DNA from: Clostridiales bacterium
Lineage (GTDB): Bacteria; Bacillota; Clostridia; Oscillospirales; Acutalibacteraceae
Direction of reading: 5' to 3'
Assembly: GCA_012839345.1 (NCBI GenBank)
Contig: DUNN01000023.1
Location: forward strand, 1 to 64,000
Length of the DNA: 64,000 bases
The position numbers were made by a program, and so were the translations under genes. A model generated the notes under the pieces. The model made no database searches and had not been told where the DNA came from. It was given only the letters and a program-made list of their open reading frames with translations. Below, one piece after another: positions 53,741 to 62,287 of this stretch (its first letter is position 1; every line of letters begins with the position of its first letter).

Positions 53741-55030
53741 TTATTCATTTTTTCCGAGAAATTCCGGTTTGTATTTGGAGTATAGAATCCGTTGGCGGCT
53801 GTAAAGCCCAGTGTACCCAGACAGCATGTAGCTGACCGCCGCGGCCAGTAAATAATACGGTGCGCCCTGCGCGCCGAACAGTTCTACCCCCAACAGAATT
53901 GCAGTAAGCGGACAGTTGGTTACACCGCAGAATACGGAAATTAACCCGAGCGCTGCGCCGAATGCGGGGCTCAGGCCAAGGAGAGAAGCCGCGGTGCAGC
54001 CAAAGGTTGCGCCCACAAAAAAGCCGGGGACAATTTCTCCGCCCTTAAACCCGGCACCTATGGTCAGCGCGGTGAAAATCAGCTTTAAAACAAATGCTTC
54101 CGGGCGGGCATTCCCTTTCAGCGCGGCGGAGATCACATCCATGCCCGCGCCGAGATACTCCCTTCCCACGGCAAGGGACAATAGCAGCACCAGTGCGCCG
54201 CCCACAGCTGCCCGCAGGTAGGGATTCGCCAGCCAGCGGCGGTACAGCTTGCCGGTTCCCCGCAGGGTCCAGCAATACAGAACGCTCAGGGCCGAGCACA
54301 GCGCGGCAAGCAGGATAATCAGCAGCATTGCGGAAACGGAAAGGGACGGGATCCCGGCAATTGGATAAACCTCCGGCGCAATCCCCAGGCTGCGCGCAAG
54401 GAATACCGCAAGCAGGGAAGCTACCGCGCAGGGAACCAGTGCGGCATAATACATCACACCCACGCTGGTAACCTCCATGGCAAATACGGCGGAGGTAATA
54501 GGCGTTCCGAACAACGCAGCAAACGCAGCGCTCATGCCGCACATTGTGATAATGTGAAGGTCTTTTTCATCCAGTTTCAGTACACGGCCGATAGAAAACC
54601 CTAAGCTGCCGCCCATTTGAAGCGCAGCGCCTTCGCGGCCGGCGGAACCGCCGAACAGGTGTGTAATCACGGTTGAAATAAAAATCAACGGCGCCATCCG
54701 GAACGGCAAGGGGGACGGGGAACGCACAGCCAGCAGCACCAAATCCGTTCCCTGTGGTTTTTTTACGCCGCATACACGGTAAAGGAACACCTCCATCAAA
54801 CCGGCAATTGGCAGCAGCCAGACTAGCCACAGCGTGGTTTTGCGTAGCGACGTGGCAAGGTTAATGCAATAAAGGAATCCCGTTCCAACCAAACCCACCA
54901 CGGTTCCGGTCAGCACCGCGATGAAAAGCCACTTGAAAAAAGCGTATGGCGCCTGCGTCCAACCAATCACTTTTTCCTTGTTTAATTTATTCTCTTTCCA
55001 AAAAGGGTGGAACACCGTATCCATCTCCAA
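53741..55030 (-). CDS. CLC-family anion channel/antiporter (possibly fluoride type)
   Basis: A 429-residue membrane protein with about ten or more helices. The CLC signature GGSAGREGAALQMGGSLG carries the gating Glu (GREG). Instead of the canonical GxFxP loop it has GAGFKGGEIVPGFFVGATFG, and the canonical GSGIP motif is replaced by PQGTDLVLLAV, so the chloride-binding Ser is missing. Such changes are reported for fluoride/proton antiporters (CLC-F). I see no fluoride riboswitch upstream, so anion choice stays open. The start is weakly supported: TTG at 55030 or the ATG two codons later. The C-terminal CBS domains of larger CLCs are absent. Confidence 0.82.
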   Translation of the reverse strand: MEMDTVFHPFWKENKLNKEKVIGWTQAPYAFFKWLFIAVLTGTVVGLVGTGFLYCINLATSLRKTTLWLVWLLPIAGLMEVFLYRVCGVKKPQGTDLVLLAVRSPSPLPFRMAPLIFISTVITHLFGGSAGREGAALQMGGSLGFSIGRVLKLDEKDLHIITMCGMSAAFAALFGTPITSAVFAMEVTSVGVMYYAALVPCAVASLLAVFLARSLGIAPEVYPIAGIPSLSVSAMLLIILLAALCSALSVLYCWTLRGTGKLYRRWLANPYLRAAVGGALVLLLSLAVGREYLGAGMDVISAALKGNARPEAFVLKLIFTALTIGAGFKGGEIVPGFFVGATFGCTAASLLGLSPAFGAALGLISVFCGVTNCPLTAILLGVELFGAQGAPYYLLAAAVSYMLSGYTGLYSRQRILYSKYKPEFLGKNE

Positions 55031-55224
55031 ATCGGCATCCGGTTAAAAAACGCCGGTACCTTGCCGGGGCAATGTACAAGCGTTAAAACAATCAATCGAA
55101 TGCCTTGAAATTCTTTTCATTCATTTCTTTTCCATTATACTTCATCCCAAGGAGGAATGAAATTGACGGAATCTGTAAATTTCAGCAGGATCCGTTCTGA
55201 AAAAATGGGAAATGCGGCAAGCAA

Positions 55225-55263
55225 AAGCGCTGCAAAATGCAGAAAACACATTTTGCAGCGCTT
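55225..55263 (-). terminator. Terminator of the Gld-type ABC operon
   Basis: AAGCGCTGCAAAATG pairs perfectly with CATTTTGCAGCGCTT (loop about 9 nt); on the minus strand it is followed by TTGCTTGCC. It lies 30 nt after the DUF4340 gene. Confidence 0.75.
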
Positions 55264-55292
55264 GTATTAATCCGGTCAATGCAAAGCCGGAA

Positions 55293-56753
55293 TTATTTAA
55301 TTCCTGCCAGCTGACGGTAATCATACATCACTTTATCCAGGTCGGGAGAAGTGATATTTCCGATTACCTCGCCGTTCATCACAACCGTGTAACGGCGGTC
55401 GCCGTTTTTAAAGAATTCGATTTTATCCGTGGACGTTTTGTCAAAATAATGGTATTCCACCGCATAATTCGGGGTGCCGGTCGGCTTGGTGCTGTTTTGC
55501 TCCAGCAGCTCAATGCTGATCAGCTCCTGATAAAACTTCTTGTAGTCGTTTTCGTAGTCAATGGATTTGCCCGCGTTCGCCGTCACCTTGTAGGTGTACT
55601 GCGCTTTATCCTCGGTCGATTTGGATTCATCCTTAGTCCGTTCCACATTCAGTGCTGTGGTGGAACCATTCTGCGTAAAGGAAATGGATTTCACCGTTTC
55701 AATGTTGGGCAGGTAAATCAGCTTCGACCGCATCGAAAACGCATCGGTCTGCGCCCAGGAACTTACGCTCTCCGCGAGAATGGAATAGACCACTTTGGTC
55801 TGGTCCACCATGAAGTAATAATTGCTGTCCTTTTTCGCGCCCAGCATAATCTTATGATTTTCCTTGTTCACGGTATATTCCACAATGGCCGAAGGCTGGT
55901 CCAGCCCATAGGTTTTCAAGTCGGCCTCGGTGGGATTCACTTTAACCACCGATTCAGCATTTACCGTAGCAAGGGCCCCCGTCAGCGTGGAATATTTGTT
56001 GCTGTCTACGTCCGCATTGATGGGAGAAGTAATGCGGTCCTTCGTGTCGGATTTCTGGATGATAATCGGCTGGGGATAATTTTTCCCGCTCAATTTAATC
56101 AGCGTAAATTCGTTGTCCTTATCTCCGTTCTGAATGCTCAGAACATCCTTGCTGATAAAATAAGTTTCATCCTCCAAAATGCCGCTGTCCACACTGACTA
56201 CATACACATTATTGGAGTTCTCCCCGGCCATATAGTACGAGGAACTGTCGGTCGCGCAGACACTGCCGATCTTATAGTTGTAGCTGCTGCCGTCTTTGAA
56301 CTTGACCTCTACCGTCGCCTGCGGATCCTTCAGCCCGAATTCTTCCGGATTGCTGACGGTGCCGAGGTTCTGCGTTGCCACCAGACTGAACCCGTTTCTA
56401 ATAACGGATTCGGCGGCATAGGAGTCGATGGGAACATTGTCGAGGCCCTGGACGGTATAGGTGATGGTTTCGCTCTCCGAAGAAGCGGTGGAGGACCCGG
56501 AAGACGACGCGGTAGAAGAGGCCTTGGTCTTTTCTACATGCGGAATCAGCGTATAGCCGCCCTTTTTATTTTTGACCGTCATGGAAACAATGTCGCTGCT
56601 CTTCTTGGAAACCAAGTCCATGGTTGGGGTGGAGGAAGAAGACGGGGTTTCGGTCTGGCTCTGTCCACCCGTAAGTGACAGGGCGGCAACCGCGCCGCCC
56701 AGCACCACGATGCAAGATGCTACAATTACAAGGTTCCTTGTGCTGGTCTTCAT
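55293..56753 (-). CDS. DUF4340 domain protein of the Gld-type ABC system
   Basis: A 486-residue protein with one N-terminal TM helix (LVIVASCIVVLGGAVAALS, ~8-26) and an extracytoplasmic part that repeats a small alpha/beta unit (KSSDIVSMTVKNKKGGYTLIP, NPEEFGLKDPQATVEVKFKDGSSYNYKIG and DLKTYGLDQPSAIVEYTVNKENHKIMLG), the hallmark of DUF4340. Ser/Thr-rich linkers are frequent. AGAGGAGG precedes the chosen ATG (MKTSTRN); an upstream in-frame codon 16 residues earlier lacks a site. It directly follows the Gld auxiliary gene by 1 nt. The function is unknown; in other bacteria this gene stands beside gldG-like genes. Confidence 0.8.
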   Translation of the reverse strand: MKTSTRNLVIVASCIVVLGGAVAALSLTGGQSQTETPSSSSTPTMDLVSKKSSDIVSMTVKNKKGGYTLIPHVEKTKASSTASSSGSSTASSESETITYTVQGLDNVPIDSYAAESVIRNGFSLVATQNLGTVSNPEEFGLKDPQATVEVKFKDGSSYNYKIGSVCATDSSSYYMAGENSNNVYVVSVDSGILEDETYFISKDVLSIQNGDKDNEFTLIKLSGKNYPQPIIIQKSDTKDRITSPINADVDSNKYSTLTGALATVNAESVVKVNPTEADLKTYGLDQPSAIVEYTVNKENHKIMLGAKKDSNYYFMVDQTKVVYSILAESVSSWAQTDAFSMRSKLIYLPNIETVKSISFTQNGSTTALNVERTKDESKSTEDKAQYTYKVTANAGKSIDYENDYKKFYQELISIELLEQNSTKPTGTPNYAVEYHYFDKTSTDKIEFFKNGDRRYTVVMNGEVIGNITSPDLDKVMYDYRQLAGIK

Positions 56754-56754
56754 A

Positions 56755-58416
56755 TTACAGGTGCCTCCTCTTTCGGAACACAACAATGCCTGCAATGGCA
56801 ATCAGCAAGGGGATTAAAATGGTGAACACGCCGACGCCAAGAATTTTGCTCGCCTGTGTACCCAGTGTAATATCGGCTACGTTGGTTTGCTGGGAGGTGG
56901 TTGTAATTTCGGTGTCGGTGTTGCTGGTTCCGGTTGCATATTTAGAAAGGTCAACCGCGTATTTCGCGTTTCCAAACGTGCTTGCACCCAAAATCTGAAC
57001 GTCGAACATACCGGTACTGCCCACCGCAATCACATTCGCTTTATAGGTCTTATCGCCGGAGGTTACGGTGTCCTGTGAAAGGACGATGGTATTGTAAGCC
57101 TTCTTTTCCGGCGTATCCGTTTCTTTGGTGTTGTTATCAATCAGATAGGTCGTGGTGTTCGACTTGGCAAGGGAGTGGGTAGATTTGGTACCCTTGTTCT
57201 GGAACAGAATCTCAATCGGGTTTGACTGCGGCGTAGAGAAATACCCATAGTCGGTGGATTTGCTGTTCAGTGTAATGTCGGTTCCCACGTTGGAAAGAAT
57301 GTAGCTCGGGTCATTCGTATAATACTTGCTCTGGTCGCTTTCCACAATGTATGCCTGCGGAACCTGAATGCCCCATTCGGCCAGGAAGCTTGCCAGCTTC
57401 GGCATGGACTTCTGGCTGGGATGGAACGTAAGCAGCAGGGAACGGTCGCCTGCAAGTTTGGTGCTGCTCAGAAAATCATCCAGCTTCTTGATTTCCTCAT
57501 CGGTGTAATCCGTGGTGGGGCATCCGATGACAATCAGCTGGGCTTTCTCCGGAATCTCATCCGTTAAAAGGTTGAAATCCTTGTTTTCAAAATTGTTGCT
57601 GGTCAAAAGCTGTTTATATGCCGAGGTATCCAACTGTTCGCCATGGCCGGTGTCGAACGCGACCACCGGAAGCGTGTCGGAAATTACGGTGTTCAAGCCG
57701 GAAGCAAGCGCACTGTCCACCATGGAATAGGTGTTGGTGCTGCCGTCTTGGCCGTACTGAACATCAAACAGTTCCGTATAGGTCAGCACACGGTGGCGTT
57801 TGCTGCTTTTAATCACAATATCGCCTGTGGTAAGGTTGTCGTCTTTATAGGTATTAGCGAACGTTGGGTTTTTCACCAAGTCAATGTACTCTACCTTGAT
57901 GTTGGAGTTGCGTTCTGCCATTTTTGCGGCAAGCGTTCCAACCTGGCTGTACTGCAAGCCGTAACCGGCAAGAATCTGGTCGTTTCGGGTCTGTTCCTCC
58001 GTCGCCATAATCGAAATGGTCACCGGTTCCTTGACCTTGTCAACCACTTTGATCGCCTGCTCGGAAAGGGTGTTCATATTGTTCTTGGTCAGGTCAATGT
58101 TGATGGACGGGAAACGCTGGCCAAGGAGGCTGACGACGACGTTCAGCAGAATGATGACCACCAGGAATCCGGCGGTAAACGCGGTAGAAATACCGCCCCG
58201 CTTAAACTTTGTACTGGTAAAGTACTCCTTTACCGCACTTTTTTTCGGTTTGGACTCTTTTTCCTGCGCCGCAGGTTCCTTTGCGGCTTCCGCCTTTGCC
58301 TCTTCCGGTTTGGCGGTTTCCGCCGAGGCCGTATTTTCCTCCGGTGCCGTCTGTGCGGATGCCTCTTCGGGCTCCGTCTGATTAATCTGATCTTTATCAT
58401 CCATATTTGTATTCAT
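56755..58416 (-). CDS. ABC transporter auxiliary protein, GldG-like
   Basis: A 553-residue membrane protein. The N-terminal ~70 residues are acidic and Ala/Glu/Lys-rich. TM1 is at about 78-100 (TAFTAGFLVVIILLNVVVSLL). The large external part has the GldG/DUF7088 features: NMNTLSEQAIKVVDKVKEPVTISIMA, LVVIGCPTTDYTDEEIKKLDDFLS and SLLLTFHPSQKSMPKLASFLAEWGIQV. A last TM (IPLLIAIAGIVVFRKRRHL) anchors the C-terminus. In Bacteroidetes GldG takes part in gliding/secretion; in Clostridia its role is unknown. The start has GGGGGG upstream; it lies 15 nt after the permease gene. Confidence 0.8.
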   Translation of the reverse strand: MNTNMDDKDQINQTEPEEASAQTAPEENTASAETAKPEEAKAEAAKEPAAQEKESKPKKSAVKEYFTSTKFKRGGISTAFTAGFLVVIILLNVVVSLLGQRFPSINIDLTKNNMNTLSEQAIKVVDKVKEPVTISIMATEEQTRNDQILAGYGLQYSQVGTLAAKMAERNSNIKVEYIDLVKNPTFANTYKDDNLTTGDIVIKSSKRHRVLTYTELFDVQYGQDGSTNTYSMVDSALASGLNTVISDTLPVVAFDTGHGEQLDTSAYKQLLTSNNFENKDFNLLTDEIPEKAQLIVIGCPTTDYTDEEIKKLDDFLSSTKLAGDRSLLLTFHPSQKSMPKLASFLAEWGIQVPQAYIVESDQSKYYTNDPSYILSNVGTDITLNSKSTDYGYFSTPQSNPIEILFQNKGTKSTHSLAKSNTTTYLIDNNTKETDTPEKKAYNTIVLSQDTVTSGDKTYKANVIAVGSTGMFDVQILGASTFGNAKYAVDLSKYATGTSNTDTEITTTSQQTNVADITLGTQASKILGVGVFTILIPLLIAIAGIVVFRKRRHL

Positions 58417-58431
58417 TCTTTCATTCCCCCC

Positions 58432-59136
58432 TTAGCTCCATCTTCTGCTTTCGAGCTTTCGGGCGGTCAGGAAAACAAAAACCGCGATCACGCTCAAAAA
58501 GAACACAAGGCTGGAAATATCGAACGTGCCTTTGGTAAAGGCAGAGTAACGCGAATTGAACGAAATCCACTGAATCAGCTTCTGCACTACCGGCGAGGTG
58601 ACCAGGCTAGAAATCTGATCGATCACAAGCAGCAGAATGGAAACACCGAAGGTGGAAACCGCTGCAACCACCTGGCTCTGTGTCAGGGAAGAAAGAAACA
58701 CGCCGATGGAAGCCATGGCAGCACCGTACAGCAGGGCCCCGAACAGGTTGCCGAAAATTAGCGGCCAGCTGGGGGATGAGAACAATCCAATTACCAGCAC
58801 CGGCAACAGGCTTTCCAGGGTGGCAAAAGCAAACACCAGAAACGCTGCGAGGAATTTGCCCAACACAATCGAAGTGACCCCGACCGGCGCGGTCAAAAGC
58901 GCCTGATCCGTGCGGTTTTTGTTTTCCTCACTGAAGCTTCTCATGGTAACAATCGGAATAAACATCATGCTCCACATGAACATGGTACCGTAAACATTCG
59001 CAATATAAGAAGAGGAACGCAGCATCATGACCTGGTAAAAATAATAGCCGTAAAGCAGTACCAGAACGCCAACGCATACGTACCCGATGGGGGAGTAGAA
59101 ATACGCTTTCAATTCCCGTTTCAGAATTGCTTTCAT
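58432..59136 (-). CDS. ABC-2 type permease, GldF-like
   Basis: A 234-residue protein with six predicted helices, beginning MKAILKRELKAYFYSPIGYV, as is usual for GldF/NosY-like ABC-2 permeases. MRSFSEENKNRTDQALLTAPVGVTSIVLGKFLA is the cytoplasmic loop that contacts the ATPase. It overlaps the ATPase gene by 4 nt (ATGA). Confidence 0.87.
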   Translation of the reverse strand: MKAILKRELKAYFYSPIGYVCVGVLVLLYGYYFYQVMMLRSSSYIANVYGTMFMWSMMFIPIVTMRSFSEENKNRTDQALLTAPVGVTSIVLGKFLAAFLVFAFATLESLLPVLVIGLFSSPSWPLIFGNLFGALLYGAAMASIGVFLSSLTQSQVVAAVSTFGVSILLLVIDQISSLVTSPVVQKLIQWISFNSRYSAFTKGTFDISSLVFFLSVIAVFVFLTARKLESRRWS

Positions 59137-60119
59137 GCGGACTCTCCTCCTTTCATAGCGCCCTGAAGCGCCGCGTTGTCACGCAAATAAGACGCGCTGG
59201 TCAGGCGCAGGAAGACGTCTTCCAGCGAAAGGTCGGTATTGCGCATGGCCAGAATCGGCCAATCCTTCTTCGCAGCAAAATGGAATAAATCACGACGCAG
59301 GTCGGTGCCTTCGCGTGCTTCCACGGAAAGCTCATAAACGCCGGGTTCCTTTTCGCCAAAGCTTTCGACGCTTACTACGTTTTTCAGTGTTTTCAGCCCG
59401 GCCTTAATTTCCTTTTCATCGCCCGCCATGCGCACAATCACCTTATGCTCCGTGCTCAGATTATGGGCCAGGCTGTCCGGTGTACCGTCGGCCACCAGAT
59501 TGCCCTTGTTGATGACTATAATTCGCTCGCATACCGCCTGAATTTCCGGCAAGATATGGGAGCTGAGGATAATGGTATGTTTTTTGCCAAGGCCTTTAAT
59601 CAGGTTGCGGATTTCAATAATCTGCTTCGGGTCCAAACCAACCGTGGGTTCGTCCAAAATCAGAACAGGAGGGTTGCCGAGCAGAGCCTGGGCAATGCCG
59701 ACGCGCTGCTTGTAGCCCTTGGAAAGGTTTGCAATCAGCCGGTTGTATACGTCGTTAATACGCACCAGCGTGCAGATTTCCCGGATATGTTTTTCACGTG
59801 GAAGCGTGACCTTTTTCAGTTCATACATAAAGTTCAGGTACTCCCGAACCGTCATGTCGGGGTAAAGCGGCGGAATTTCCGGCATATAGCCGATTAAGCG
59901 CTTCACTTCATTGGGGTTGTCAAGCGTATTGTATCCCCCTACCGTTACCACGCCGGAACTTGCCGACAGATACCCTGTAATAATGTTCATTGTGGTCGAT
60001 TTGCCGGCGCCGTTCGGTCCCAAAAAACCGACAACTGTGCCTTCGTCCACAGAGAAACTGATATTGTTCAAAGCGACATTTTGACCATATCGCTTTGAGA
60101 GGTTCTTCACCTCAATCAT
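59133..60119 (-). CDS. ABC transporter ATP-binding protein, GldA-like
   Basis: A 328-residue ATPase. Walker A is GPNGAGKST (~37-45), Q-loop in GYMPEIPPLYPDMTV, signature LSKGYKQRVGIAQAL, Walker B VLILDEPTVGLDP, H-loop LSSHI. A C-terminal extension (~225-328) with VIVRMAGDEKEIKAGLKTLKNVVSVE is typical of ABC-2 drug/antibiotic-type ATPases. The ATG after GGAGGGACGCAGG was chosen rather than an in-frame codon 35 residues upstream. First gene of the four-gene minus-strand operon. Confidence 0.92.
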   Translation of the reverse strand: MIEVKNLSKRYGQNVALNNISFSVDEGTVVGFLGPNGAGKSTTMNIITGYLSASSGVVTVGGYNTLDNPNEVKRLIGYMPEIPPLYPDMTVREYLNFMYELKKVTLPREKHIREICTLVRINDVYNRLIANLSKGYKQRVGIAQALLGNPPVLILDEPTVGLDPKQIIEIRNLIKGLGKKHTIILSSHILPEIQAVCERIIVINKGNLVADGTPDSLAHNLSTEHKVIVRMAGDEKEIKAGLKTLKNVVSVESFGEKEPGVYELSVEAREGTDLRRDLFHFAAKKDWPILAMRNTDLSLEDVFLRLTSASYLRDNAALQGAMKGGESA

Positions 60120-60547
60120 CCTGCGTCCCTCCTGTATTTTAGCCGTTCTTTTCCGGCAGCCTGTCCGGCCGAAGCACAACATGACAACTTCCCATGGGGC
60201 CACGGCCGAAAATATCCGCTTCAAAATAGAAAAATCCGCCCGGAAAGGCTTTTCTAAAGACCGCGCAAAGCCACCCGACGTGATTTTTTCGGATTGTTTT
60301 TCGGATCATGGAATATGCACAAAAAAGAACATAGCTTATTTCAAGTCTATTCTATTTTAACAATTTGATTTCCGTAAATTGTAAACTTTCTTTTAAGAAT
60401 CCCACGGTTTTTTATAAATTTTAGGTGATGGTCTTGTGAACATGCCGGTCACCGCAATTTTTTTGCCGCTTCTTGCCGAAATTTCTGCTAAAATCCCAGA
60501 AAAAAACAAAACGGACGCCGCAAGAAATTTCCTTGGCGCCCGGAGAT
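60120..60547. other. Intergenic region upstream of the Gld-type operon
   Basis: About 430 bp without a supported gene. The part 60340-60375 is AT-rich and probably holds the minus-strand promoter, but no clear pair of boxes was found. At about 60508-60545 an imperfect minus-strand hairpin (GGGCGCCAAG / CTTGCGGCGTCC) followed by TTTTGTTTTTTT looks like the terminator of the next gene. Confidence 0.4.
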
Positions 60548-60844
60548 TTATTCCTTTTGATGGTCCGGCTCTTCCTGCCTGTTTTCGTTGATGTTGGGTT
60601 CCTTCGGCGGATTTTCCACCGTTTCCTGATTTTTAGTGGAAAACTTTTGCTGCTTTCGTTCCTTTGCGCGCTGAATGATCTCCAAAAGCACCGCAACAAC
60701 AATGCCCGCGCAGAGGCCGATGGCGAGCCACGCATTTTCAGGGCTGGTAAAGGCAAAATAAGCTGCCGCTACCAAAAGAGCCAGATAAAACATCAGGCGT
60801 TTCCCATGTTCTTCCGACACTCCGAATTTTTTCAGCCATTTCAC
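60548..60844 (-). CDS. Small two-helix membrane protein, unknown function
   Basis: A 98-residue protein with two adjacent hydrophobic segments (LMFYLALLVAAAYFAFT and AWLAIGLCAGIVVAVLLEII) and a highly charged C-terminal tail rich in Lys/Glu/Asn. It starts at GTG with GGGAG about 10 nt upstream. It is unrecognised, lying after the Nudix gene on the same strand and possibly co-transcribed. Confidence 0.55.
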   Translation of the reverse strand: MKWLKKFGVSEEHGKRLMFYLALLVAAAYFAFTSPENAWLAIGLCAGIVVAVLLEIIQRAKERKQQKFSTKNQETVENPPKEPNINENRQEEPDHQKE

Positions 60845-60913
60845 CGCCGGTCATCTCCCTGTTGAAATCAATCTTCAAACTTTGTATCGGCCTTGCCAAA
60901 GGAACCGCGCCGT

Positions 60914-61459
60914 TCAGATTTTCCCCTGCTCCAGAAGACGGGCCGTTTTTAAAATAAGAACCTGTGTTTTTGCATCAGTAATTTCATTATTCATAACCAT
61001 ATCCACGGCCTTTTTCACCGGGATGCGTTCCAACTGCAAAAATTCGTCTTCATCCGGGTCATCCGCCCCGAAAGAGGCGACCCGGCAGGCATACAGGTAG
61101 ATAATTTCATTTCCGTAACCGGGGGAGGGGTACAGCTTTCCCATGTTCTGATAACCGGTTCCCGTAGTACCGGTTTCTTCGCGCTGTTCGCGTTTGATTG
61201 CCTCAAACGGGTCTTCGCCGGGTTCCAGCTTTCCGGCAGGCAGCTCCAACAGCGCCTCATGGTACGGGTAACGGTACTGACGCACAAAAAGCAGTTCGTT
61301 CTGTTCCGTCAGGGCCGCCACGCAGCATCCGCCGGGGTGGTCAATGCATTCGCGCGTGGAAATTTTCCCGTTCTGCAGTTCCACCTTATCCACATGGAAC
61401 CGCAGCACACGGCCTTTGTAATATTCTTTCTCTTCCAGCGTTTTTTCCATGAACTCCAT
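60914..61459 (-). CDS. Nudix hydrolase (ADP-ribose pyrophosphatase-like)
   Basis: A 181-residue enzyme of the NudF/ADP-ribose pyrophosphatase group. The Nudix box is GKLEPGEDPFEAIKREQREETG (about 95-116), fitting Gx5Ex7REx2EExG with the metal-binding glutamates. FVRQYRYPYHEALLELPAGKLE before it and GNEIIYLYAC after it match ADPRases. GAGGAG stands before the ATG. Confidence 0.9.
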   Translation of the reverse strand: MEFMEKTLEEKEYYKGRVLRFHVDKVELQNGKISTRECIDHPGGCCVAALTEQNELLFVRQYRYPYHEALLELPAGKLEPGEDPFEAIKREQREETGTTGTGYQNMGKLYPSPGYGNEIIYLYACRVASFGADDPDEDEFLQLERIPVKKAVDMVMNNEITDAKTQVLILKTARLLEQGKI

Positions 61460-61597
61460 TGTTATTACTCCTCACGGATTGTTCTGAAATGTTTGTTTCC
61501 CATTTGGTGCGACCCTTTGTCCGATTTTCTGCGTCCATGAAAGCCGCATGGTATTTGGACCTAACAAAGGCTTCGTGAATACAAATAAGAATCCACC

Positions 61598-62272
61598 TTA
61601 TTTTTTATTCTCGCTGTAAGCGTAAGTATAGTTCTTGTCGTACTCATACAGCTCACGGTAAATCTGTGCAGCGCGGGTGCGGTAAAAATCCATCACCTGC
61701 GAGGCTGCGTTCACTTGTGCCATGCTGCCGCCGGTAGCCTGTTCTTCCTCGCTGATTTTTTTCAGCGCGTCCGACTTGCTGCTTTCCCACTTTTTCTGTT
61801 CCTCAATGAGCTGTTTCGGCTTATCGCTGGAATCTGTTTTCATGTGGTTGGTCAATTCGGAATAGGCGTGGCCAATCTCCATCTGCCAGTAAACCGCGTA
61901 TTTGTTAGAAACGTTGACCATATCCACGGTGGAAACCGCTTTTGCAGAGTCCTTGATATAGGCTTTATCAATGGGGTTCTGGGCAAATTTTTCATTGAAT
62001 TCCTTATCGTCCGTCTGCACCGGAATGACCGGGCCATTCTGGGAAGTGGTCGGCTGGTTCGGAAGCGAAGACGATACTCCCGCCACGGAAGAGAGGGAAG
62101 AGGCGGATTCCGAAGCGGAAGTTCCGCTTTCCGGCGCGGAGCTGGGAGTACTTTGGCTGGAAACGACCGCACTGCTGCCTTCACCCTTATTCTGGTTAAA
62201 CCCGCAGCCGGCCAACGCTGATGCTAAAATTGTGAGTACTAGTACTGTGCTGAGTATCTTTCCGCTTTTCAT
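61598..62272 (-). CDS. Lipoprotein with LprI/DUF1311-like domain
   Basis: A 224-residue secreted lipoprotein. The lipobox LAGC places the lipid-bound Cys at residue 23. A Ser-rich linker (~30-75) follows. The C-terminal ~95 residues follow the LprI (DUF1311) pattern: MEIGHAYSELTNHMKTD, LIEEQKKWESSKSDALKKI, GGSMAQVNAASQVMDFYRTRAAQIYREL. Unlike typical LprI domains it lacks the disulphide cysteines. LprI in mycobacteria inhibits lysozyme; here the role is open. GGAGGAAC precedes the ATG. It lies right after gyrA. Confidence 0.7.
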   Translation of the reverse strand: MKSGKILSTVLVLTILASALAGCGFNQNKGEGSSAVVSSQSTPSSAPESGTSASESASSLSSVAGVSSSLPNQPTTSQNGPVIPVQTDDKEFNEKFAQNPIDKAYIKDSAKAVSTVDMVNVSNKYAVYWQMEIGHAYSELTNHMKTDSSDKPKQLIEEQKKWESSKSDALKKISEEEQATGGSMAQVNAASQVMDFYRTRAAQIYRELYEYDKNYTYAYSENKK

Positions 62273-62287
62273 CCGTCAGTTCCTCCT

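Noticed and set aside
55031..55140. Fluoride riboswitch upstream of the CLC gene
   Set aside because: The minus-strand sequence before the start lacks the crcB-motif pseudoknot pieces that I know.
55212..56678. 488-codon plus-strand frame opposite the DUF4340 gene
   Set aside because: Shadow of the minus-strand gene, which has a ribosome site, TM anchor and recognisable repeats.
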